DNA from: Liolophura sinensis
Lineage: Eukaryota > Mollusca > Polyplacophora > Chitonida > Chitonidae
Direction of reading: 5' to 3'
Length of the DNA stretch: 64,000 nt
Assembly: GCF_032854445.1 (NCBI RefSeq)
Contig: NC_088300.1
Location: forward strand, 33,773,608 to 33,837,607
Made by a program: the position numbers and the translations under genes. This document shows, one piece after another, positions 56,460 through 64,000 of the stretch (within the stretch, counting starts at the first letter, position 1; each line of letters starts with the position of its first letter). The notes under the pieces are model-generated. The model made no database searches. It worked only from the letters and a program-made list of their open reading frames with translations, and was not told the DNA's origin.

Positions 56460-56700
56460 CAGCATGAAGGGGATAGTGCAACGACTGGTTGACCCGTATC
56501 AGTATAAAGGCTCGGGCAGGGCGCCTTACTTGCCTTCGGTAAGTTGTCTCAGTGAAGCAGCACTAGATAAAAGAGCGGTGGAAATCCGTTCTGCAACAAG
56601 GAGGCACATTACATACACCCTAATGATTACTTCGTCGTTATATGACTGAAAAATTGTTGAGTACGACGTTAAACCCCAAGCACTCACTCACTCACTCCAA
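56460..56700 (+). mobile_element. SINE family 2, 3' part
   Basis: ACTTCGTCGTTATATGACTG, AAAAATTGTTGAGTACGACG, TTAAACCCCAAGCACTCACT with a short CACT repeat tail. Shares its end with 22490-22845 and 19203-19400. Confidence 0.7.
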
Positions 56701-56737
56701 TCCGGATCATGATTCCATGCACGATTGAAAGGGCTTA

Positions 56738-56962
56738 TATATTTATTATGTGGTTTACGCCATGCTCAAAAATATATCACTTATACGACAGCGGACAGCA
56801 TTATGGTGGGAGCCCGGGGGAAGCCCATGAACATCCTCAGGTTGATAGCAGACCTTCTCATGTATAGCCGGATAGGAAGCGAGAACGAGCTGGACTTGAA
56901 CTCACAGCGGCTGCATTGGTGTGAGGCTCCTGGGTCATAGCGTCGCGCTGGCACGCTAACCA
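56738..56962 (-). mobile_element. SINE, internally shortened
   Basis: TTTATTATGTGGTTTACGCC, CAGCGGACAGCATTATGGTG, GGACTTGAACTCACAGCGGC to GCTGGCACGCTAACCACTG. The GAAACCGGGCAGA block is deleted. Confidence 0.8.
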
Positions 56963-58382
56963 CTGTAGTTTGACTGCCAGTGTTAATTTTACCTATATGT
57001 ATCACATCTTCTTCTGTGACACCAGATTTTATGTAATCTCATATCACCATGCAATAATGACTTTTGGTATTGCAGAATTTCAAGGGGTTGTTCACTTTTT
57101 TCTTTGCATACATATGGAAATTCGCAAGTAGTACTACACGTACGAATCACTTTTCTATTTACATGTATATATGTACATGTAATATATAGTAGTGGTAACG
57201 TGAATCATTACTTTGAAAAACTTTATTGCTACGGACAGAAACCATATATTTATAAAATAATATACGACATATACGACATCTACATACGAGATGTACACAA
57301 TGTTAAACTCCAACTTATTTTAAGCTAAACCATTATAAGTATAGAATGTTCTGTAATCCAGCCAGTCAGGTTCATACGCTTGTTACGAATGTCTCATAAA
57401 CGGATGCATGGGAGCTATCTTATGCATTATCCATGAAGTCAAACGACATGAATAAAAATACATGAACAATGTAAACAAATGATAATTTCAAAGCTGTCCT
57501 TAGTAAAATATGATTTGCCCATTGGCAAAAATTTAACGAGCTGATATACATAACGGGAGATACTTTTCGGAAGTTGACAAACAATACAACAACAACAACT
57601 CCACCAAAAACATGATTGAATTACAGCGTTAGTACCTATATAAATTATAGGCACATCATTTGTAAGACATATCAATAAATTGTATTTCTTTATTACACTC
57701 ATATATTTTTTTCTTTATTTATTTATTTACCAGATTGCTTTTTAGCGCCAAGCTTATCCTTATGATTGGTTTTAATCGGATTTCCAGGAAAATCAACCGC
57801 CCTTCGCCAGCTACCTGACAAACTCATGACATAAAACTGCAGGCGAAACAACGAGGGATGGATTCATGTCTGCGATCTCATTAGTCAGCTGACCAGATCA
57901 GCTCTTTTATTTATTTATTTATTAATTTATTATGTATTATATTTAATGCCGAAATCAAGAATTTCACGATGAAATTGCGGCAATTAGTTTCATGGGTAGA
58001 GGAAAACGGAATGCCAGGAGTGAACCATGTACCTACGTCAAACGCGGGCCTAGGACACCCTCTGAATGATAGCCGCGGCCGAAACTTTGAGAGCTAGATT
58101 CGAACACACCACCCAAGTCAAGCCGTAGCATGATATCCATTCTCGTGCGATTAAAAATGACAGTAAAACTGCAGTACGCATTCTACAGCAGTGTTTGCGT
58201 TATACGCTGTATAGAACGTTATGCTGATGTCTCTAACAAACGGGAGTTATTTCAGATGCTGATGATTGATAAGTTAATCTCTCCTCACTGATAGTTAACG
58301 TAAACGCAGATCGATATCGGGTTTGTAAGCCATAACATCCAATTCATTCAAGTTCTGGAAATATTTACCGCGGAAAATGTCC

Positions 58383-58445
<63 letters not shown>

Positions 58446-59751
58446 CGTCAGTGTCTTAGGTAGATTGTCTGCGAAGTTTGCTCTCTGGTCGTGCGCGTGG
58501 GTTTGCATAGCGCTTGATGACGGGTCACGGTGGGTTTGCTTAAGCTCTGGCTGGGAGGCACATATTTGCTAGAGTGATATATTGCTATGTAAAGACAAAG
58601 TTTGCTGTGTGTACAGATAAACGAAACTGATCCCCTTGTTGTTCCGGCGCCGACACGAGTTCCTTAATGCCGGAATCTTGCTCTGACATTTCGCATATTT
58701 TGCGTCTAATTTGCTGACATCTACGTAGATTATGAATTTGACAATTCTTATGTTTATTCATACATTTATTTTTTATTTATTTGATTTTTATTTAGAGACA
58801 TACCCCCAGAATTTTTCACTTTTACGATGGTAATCAGTTTTATTGATGAAGAAAACCTTGGGGTAAGACACCGACCTTAGGCAAGTAACCGACAAACTTT
58901 TCCACTGGTGACGTGCAGATATACACACCACATTGCTGAAGTACAAGTGGTGTACAACGGAAGTGAATACGTGTATCGTCGACTGTTTATGGTGACATCA
59001 CGAAGGCCCCACATGCAGTGAGAGCAATTTATCCATACATATTTTTACTGATATATACCAAGTATGTCATATAGGGTATACTATGGCGACTTGTCAGAAA
59101 TCTTTATCAAGATTCAGGTGATAATCGAGGTTAGATTTATCGAGTGGTATTGAGTATAAAGTGCGACGTATCTTATCACACAGTAACATGTCCCAGAGAT
59201 CGTACGAACTGTCTCGCCGCCTAACTCATTGTTTGACCAACCCGGTTGGACCGTAAATAACACGAGCTATCGACCTCGCACACGTCACTTGATCCTCAGA
59301 TGGCTAATTGATTAACTGTAAACGGTCGTACAGCTTTACGACACTCTCTTTCATTTTATAACAAATGCTGAGATTAACCACTCGTCGCTTTCTCACGACG
59401 GACGGACGCATTGGGGTTTTAACAGCCAGTGGACTGTGAAGTGGGTGACCTATAGGTCCCATAGGTCGTCGAGGGTCGGGGAGAGAGTCATATTCTTACA
59501 GCGATAAGACCCGAACCAGGTGACCAGAAGTTTCTGACCAAGAGGAAACTTTCCAGAAACAAACTCCTCACTTATCCGACTATACAGAAAGTGTATGAAC
59601 CGACATGAGCTATTGCAATGTGATGCAAGATGCTAGTGGATGTTTGACTTTTACAGCCGTGACCCCATGATATACATCAAGTGATCCCATGATGTATATC
59701 CGGCGTGACCAAGCAATGTTGACTACTCACAATAAGACACCATAGAAAGAC
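56963..59751. other. intergenic upstream of the receptor gene
   Basis: Family-3 SINE relics at about 57910-58140 (GAGGAAAACGGAATGCCAGG) and 58755-58930 (GTAATCAGTTTTATTGATGA, ACACCGACCTTAGGCAAGTA), and an (AT) run of about 28 repeats at 58384-58441. The last 500 bp before 59752 must hold the receptor's 5' UTR or promoter, but no TATA or other clear element was seen. Confidence 0.45.
58384..58441. repeat. (AT)n microsatellite
   Basis: About 28 uninterrupted AT units. Confidence 0.97.
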
Positions 59752-59987
59752 ATGTCGACACACAGGAATACTAAAACCCAACCATGGGCTACCAGATTCA
59801 TCAGTCTTGCTGTGCTTTCTCTACTGTTTTGCTGCCTTCCCGGGTGCCAAATGGCATTGATACACATTGCCTGGATGGCTCCGGAAAAGCGCTACTCGTA
59901 CTTCAATGCCTCCAGCAGCGCCGGGGCATTAGCATTAGCATTGGAAGATGTCATTGATATGGACATACTACCAGGATACGAATTCAA
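59752..59987 (+). CDS. receptor exon 1 (signal peptide, start of ligand-binding domain)
   Basis: 236 nt, phase 2 out at AA|GTAAGTGC after codon 78. Confidence 0.8.
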
Positions 59988-62018
59988 GTAAGTGCTAAAT
60001 GATCTCCATGGCCTGAATGGCTGTGAAGTATAAATTTTCCACATTATGTACCTATTATTATTATTTTATAATAATATAGTACATGTAGATATCACAGACG
60101 AAGGGTAAGTAGAAGGGGGTCAGTCATTTTATACAGCCATGGTCAAATCACAGGATCTCTCCATACAGCGTCCAGACTGATAAAATGTTTACACCTGATG
60201 TGTACACATACCTACCTAACACACATAGATAACGGCATATAGGGGATAATATGCATTGCAGTGATATTCATGTGTACATACGTGTATGTATATGAATATG
60301 TTTCCGCCGAAGTCGGTCAGCCCAAGGCAGAATGTAGTTTTCGCTGGTATGGTTGCCAGGTTGAAAATAAGAATGCTTGTGAAATACATCTGGAAGGCGG
60401 TTTGTTTCATCGTTAATACCACCAAATACGTGAATACATATAAATGTATTTATTTATGTATTTATGTATTTATTTATTTATTTGATTGGTGTTTTACGCC
60501 ATACTCAAGAATATATCACTTACTATGAAGGCGCGCAACTAAATATATGGTGGGATGAAACCGGGGGAAACCGAGTTCGGGGGGAACCTACCTGCATCCG
60601 CAGGTTGCTGGCAGACCTTCTTACGTACGGCCGGAGAGGAAGCAGCATGCATGAGCTGGACTTGAGCTCATAGCGACGCGTTGGTGAGAGGCTGCTGGGT
60701 CATTGCGTCGCGCTGGCACGCTAACCAGTTCGATCACAGAGGCCCCGAATACATTTTGATACCGTAGCTTATGTTTTACATATATTTTCACATGACCTTT
60801 TCTCGCTATCACGGATCATCTTCAATTCTGAGTCTCAATTACTGGCATTCTAAAGGTGAACAATGTATACGTACGGCGTAACATTTACTAACAAAAACAA
60901 AATATTGTACATTTTTAAACTACCTGGCATGGTTTTCCTTTTGGCTCTATAGGATTACGTTTTTTTTTAGAAATCGTTGGCAATTTTGTGACTTCAGTAA
61001 AATATGTGAAGCAGAGGCACTTTACCAAATATATACCATTCTCTTGAGATATCCTGTAAGGTTTTACAGGTAGAGGGATATCCGTCATATATTTTAGAAG
61101 ATAAGTCTGAATATGATTTATTTATTTATTTGATTGGTGTTTTACGCCATACTCAAGAATATTTCACTTATACGACGGCAGCCAGCATTATGGTGGGAGG
61201 AAAACGGGCGGTGCCCGGTGGAAACCCACGACCATCCGCAGGTTGTTGACAGACCTTTCCACCTAGGGCCGAAACGGAAGCCAGCATGAACAGGACTTGA
61301 ACTCACAGCAAACGCATTGGTGAGAGTCTCCTGGGTCTTTACGCTGCGCTAGCGCGCTAACCAACTGAGCCACGGAGGCCTCCAGTATGAATATGTACGT
61401 TGCAATCTCAACAACACATGTAGCTTGCAATCTCATCAACAAGACATGAGACATTCAAAACGATGAACTTTTTATGGGAAAACAAAAACTTATCGTAAAT
61501 ACAACTTCATGCTCTCGCAACTTGTGATATACAGCTAAAACCTTAACTCTGAAGAATTGTAAGAAGTTACATCTCAGTCCACACAGTGTAACATGATCCG
61601 CTGTGAGAGCGTCATCAAAGTTCACATGTACATGTGGCGCCCTGAGTTCTAGGTCGGCGCCATAAGGTTAATGTTATTTATCTCCGACATGCAGCTTTAT
61701 AAGTCTGTGTCTGTCGGTTGCTCTGTCGTTCGCCCAAATTTTGAATATCCTGTGTTTTGACAAGGGGAATTTTCTTAACGAGGGGCCTGAACGCAAACCA
61801 ACATGGACATTTTGCTGGATGCCTCAAGTATTGCGAGTTTGAGCTTATCTTATCATTCCCTCGTAAGGGCCTAAACATTGTCGTAAAAATCTCGTTTTCG
61901 TTTTGCAGCATCACGTGGATAAACTCTGACTGCAGTAGTCAACAGAGTATTGGAAAACTGGTTGATTTATTAAACTCCATGGAGGTAGATTTCATTCTGG
62001 GGCCACCATGCACCAATG
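59752..62018 (+). CDS. receptor with natriuretic-peptide-receptor-type ligand-binding domain, probable receptor guanylate cyclase (5' part)
   Basis: Two exons, 59752-59987 and 61909-62018, joined in phase to give 115 codons plus one base; the gene continues past the window. The ATG is fixed by an in-frame TAG two codons upstream. Seen: N-terminal hydrophobic stretch about residues 16-32 (FISLAVLSLLFCCLPG), a signal peptide; then IHIAWMAPE, SAGALALALEDVIDMDILPG, YEFNITWINSDC and VDFILGPPC. Known: the order G-AL-LA-EDV, LPGY, W-DS-C and GP-C with this Cys pair (C87, C113 here) is typical of the ANF-receptor ligand-binding fold of receptor guanylate cyclases. N52 and N79 are N-glycosylation sequons. 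The cyclase domain is not in the window, so a clearance-type receptor or another ANF-fold receptor remains possible. Acts at the plasma membrane. Confidence 0.8.
60440..60746 (-). mobile_element. SINE with 8-bp target duplication in receptor intron 1
   Basis: TTTATTTGATTGGTGTTTTA to CGATCACAGAGGCCCC. Exact GAATACAT at 60432-60439 and 60747-60754. Antisense to the gene. Confidence 0.88.
61116..61387 (-). mobile_element. full-length SINE in receptor intron 1
   Basis: TTTATTTATTTGATTGGTGT to AACCAACTGAGCCACGGAGG. Flanking TGAATATG at 61108-61115 and 61388-61395. Antisense to the gene. Confidence 0.9.
61909..62018 (+). CDS. receptor exon 2
   Basis: 110 nt, acceptor CGTTTTCGTTTTGCAG, donor G|GTAAGT in phase 1. 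Encodes ITWINSDCSSQQSIGKLVDL and on to GPPCTN. No third exon was recognised before 64000. Confidence 0.82.
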
Positions 62019-63389
62019 GTAAGTTCTTAAAGTGAATGAAAAGTTAATTTACAAAGATATGTAAACGTTACTGGAAAGACAACTGAAAAACTTAAACATG
62101 ATATTTACATGTATATATTTTTTCTCTTGTTATTTTTTTTTGGCATAAAGTTATATCACAACGTCCTGTGAATGCCAAACTCCTGGTTTATTGGTATTTA
62201 AAGCGTCAGACGTATACATTTTTTGAACTTCACAATAATACAGTGATATTGAAAGTAGGGAAAAAACTCGGTATAATGTCACTCGCTAACCCACATTTTC
62301 AACGTGATTCGTAAACTACCTCATTAAAATTTAAGTATTCTATTGTAGTGTATGAAGTTCTTCAAAAATACTTCTAAGTTTTTAATGTAAATTTTGGTTG
62401 TCCTTAAGTTGGTGCCCACTTTTTTACCCACGCTTTGTGTTTATGTACAAAACACTTTTTTTTTCACTTGTATATGTCAATCGATGGATCAAGTCATAGC
62501 AGTTATAAATCCGCAGTCACTTTTCAAGTTTACTAAGGTGGTAAGTGAGTAGGATAACCTAAAAAAAATACCGATTTATCTGTTTTTGCCTCGCAAAGTG
62601 CGCTAAAACATCCGTGTCTAAATGTGTGTCAGTCCACTGGCAGATTAGATTAAATCATAAAGGACCACATTCATTCGACACTGTGGTTTACACTTCTTAA
62701 TATCTTTGATATGTACTGAACGTCATATTCAAGAATTGTTCACTTTCATGAAGTTTTTACCGGAGTGACCAGAGTAAACCACTGAGCTTTGGCGAGTTAC
62801 TGACGAACTTTCTCACGTGTGAGTTCAAATCTGAACGCGATACTGGTTAAAGACAAATGATCTTCAAAAGTAAGACTGCCAAAACGGATACAAGTGTGCT
62901 GTTGATTGTAACGACGCGAGCAGTGAAGGCGGGAGTACTTAGACATTCCCCGATAAAAATAAACCCGCATTCCGTGCCTTCCGCTCCTTTTGGGGCAGAT
63001 GTAAGACGTGGTTTAGTTACACGTAAAGGGCAGGCAAAGCTGGCAAGCACATGGTCCTCATACGTCTACCGTTATTTAATGGATAAAGTATATGCTGCCT
63101 GAAGGAATATTTGTATACATCTAACCGTGGAACAAGGTTCTACTCTTGTTAAAAAGACAGCCGTGCATGTGATGGGTCATCTTTAGTGACACCTTATACA
63201 AAGCGTATAGCATGGTATTATTGTATTTGTATAAATTAAAGTCATTCACAAAGAGCTGCCGTTTCTGCTCTACTGGAGGAAAGTATACATAATGTTTCAC
63301 AGCGCAAAGCTTAGTCTCTCGTGTACAATGTTCAAATGTTGAGAAATGATGTAACTAACAATTAAAATCACTATGTGTTGATCAGAAGC
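62019..63389. other. receptor intron 2; family-3 SINE relic, otherwise nothing recognised
   Basis: At about 62700-62835 GTCATATTCAAGAATTGTTC, then CTTTGGCGAGTTACTGACGA, is a family-3 SINE relic. An 81-codon frame (62857-63102) does not resemble the expected next part of the receptor. Confidence 0.4.
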
Positions 63390-63790
63390 ATTATGTAAAT
63401 GTGGGCAAATTGCGTTACCTGGGGAATTGGAGCGTGTTCACAAACATCTCTCATTGTAAGTCATTGTAAATTGTGTGCGCACGAAGCTCTTATGCAATGC
63501 GCAAATGTTGACAAATACGATTAGTATCTAGGAGAAGAATTGTGTGTGTTCGAAACTCAGGCGCAATATACCAGTGTTGGCAAATTACATCACCAGGTGA
63601 AGTCTTGTGTATCCACGGCGCTGGCATACATTACACAAGTGGTGACAAATGACATCACCAGGTAAAGTCTTGTGTATCCACGGCGCTGGCATGCATTACA
63701 CAAGTGGTGACAAATGACATCACCAGGTAAAGTCTTGTGTATCCACGGCGCTGGCATGCATTACACAAGTGTTGACAAGTGATTTCACTA
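63390..63790 (+). repeat. 65-bp tandem repeat
   Basis: Three near-perfect units from 63591 (CACCAGGTGAAGTCTTGTGT, then CACGGCGCTGGCATACATTA, then GTGGTGACAAATGACAT), with CACCAGGTAAAG at 63656 and 63721. Decayed units precede them from about 63390. It lies in the receptor intron. Confidence 0.9.
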
Positions 63791-63950
63791 GACTACAGTA
63801 TAGAGAGTAACACAGGAGTAGAGATGAATGTGTCACACTTGCAAATGGTCACTTGTAACCGGTGAATCCGGCATCTTGTTTTTACCTCAGTTAGGGGGTT
63901 TATTCTTTACTGTCCATGTAGACGCTTGAATAGAAGCAAATTGCAGAAAG
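63791..63950 (-). repeat. unclassified dispersed repeat (R family)
   Basis: Reverse complement reads GAATAAACCCCCTAACTGAG, CACCGGTTACAAGTGACCAT; collinear with 13285-13510 and 45345-45450. Confidence 0.55.
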
Positions 63951-64000
63951 AGTAGAAATGTGTACAAAAATGCACAGTGATGTTAACTGCAGTTTATTAG

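Noticed and set aside
62857-63102. 81-codon plus-strand frame as receptor exon 3
   Set aside because: The peptide does not resemble the part of the ANF-receptor domain that should follow GPPCTN, and no good acceptor in phase was seen.

Overview
This is eukaryotic, AT-rich, intron-rich and repeat-dense DNA, most likely from a mollusc (a gastropod or bivalve). The signs are short coding exons with GT-AG introns, at least 26 copies or fragments of a tRNA-headed SINE whose tail reads AACACCAATCAAATAAATAA, further SINE, LINE, LTR and Crypton relics, and proton-channel genes of a type reported from molluscs. The assignment is inference; no species is claimed.

Only three host genes are well supported. 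On the minus strand lie two tandem paralogues of the voltage-gated proton channel family (Hv/HVCN1-like): gene A (1597-8358, 9 coding exons, 465 aa) and gene B (27483-35938, 9 coding exons, 399 aa). Their exon phases agree at every junction, and exons 3, 5, 6, 7 and 8 have identical lengths. Both keep the S1 aspartate that gives proton selectivity, the S2 Glu/Lys, both S3 aspartates and the S4 W-R-x-x-R-x-x-N core. Both have lost the first S4 arginine, carry a proline just before the S4 tryptophan, and have Leu in place of the S2 charge-transfer Phe. Losing the first S4 arginine is the hallmark described for the weakly voltage-dependent, leak-like Aplysia Hv3. Gene A also has a roughly 100-residue extracellular S1-S2 loop with 19 histidines; the loop in gene B is about 40 residues with 7. 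On the plus strand at the right edge (59752-62018, running off the window) are the first two coding exons of a receptor with an atrial-natriuretic-peptide-receptor-type ligand-binding domain, probably a receptor guanylate cyclase.

Layout: 1-1561 SINE fragments and a LINE 3' end that abuts gene A; 1597-8358 gene A; 8359-27482 repeat-rich intergenic DNA with a Crypton tyrosine-recombinase relic, a foldback MITE carrying a nested SINE, two minisatellites and other SINE families; 27483-35938 gene B with SINEs in several introns and an inverted repeat that brackets its first exon; 35939-59751 a long intergenic block with SINEs, a LINE RNase-H relic, a 163-185 bp tandem array holding a 777-bp solo LTR with a 4-bp target duplication, a second LTR-like block, and an unexplained 41-codon ORF; 59752-64000 the receptor gene start and a 65-bp tandem repeat.

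The paired channels are the most interesting biology here: a tandem, diverging pair of unusual proton channels whose extracellular loops look like candidate pH- or metal-sensing regions. The many remaining open frames of 60-150 codons in intergenic and intronic DNA look like chance or antisense frames and were left out.
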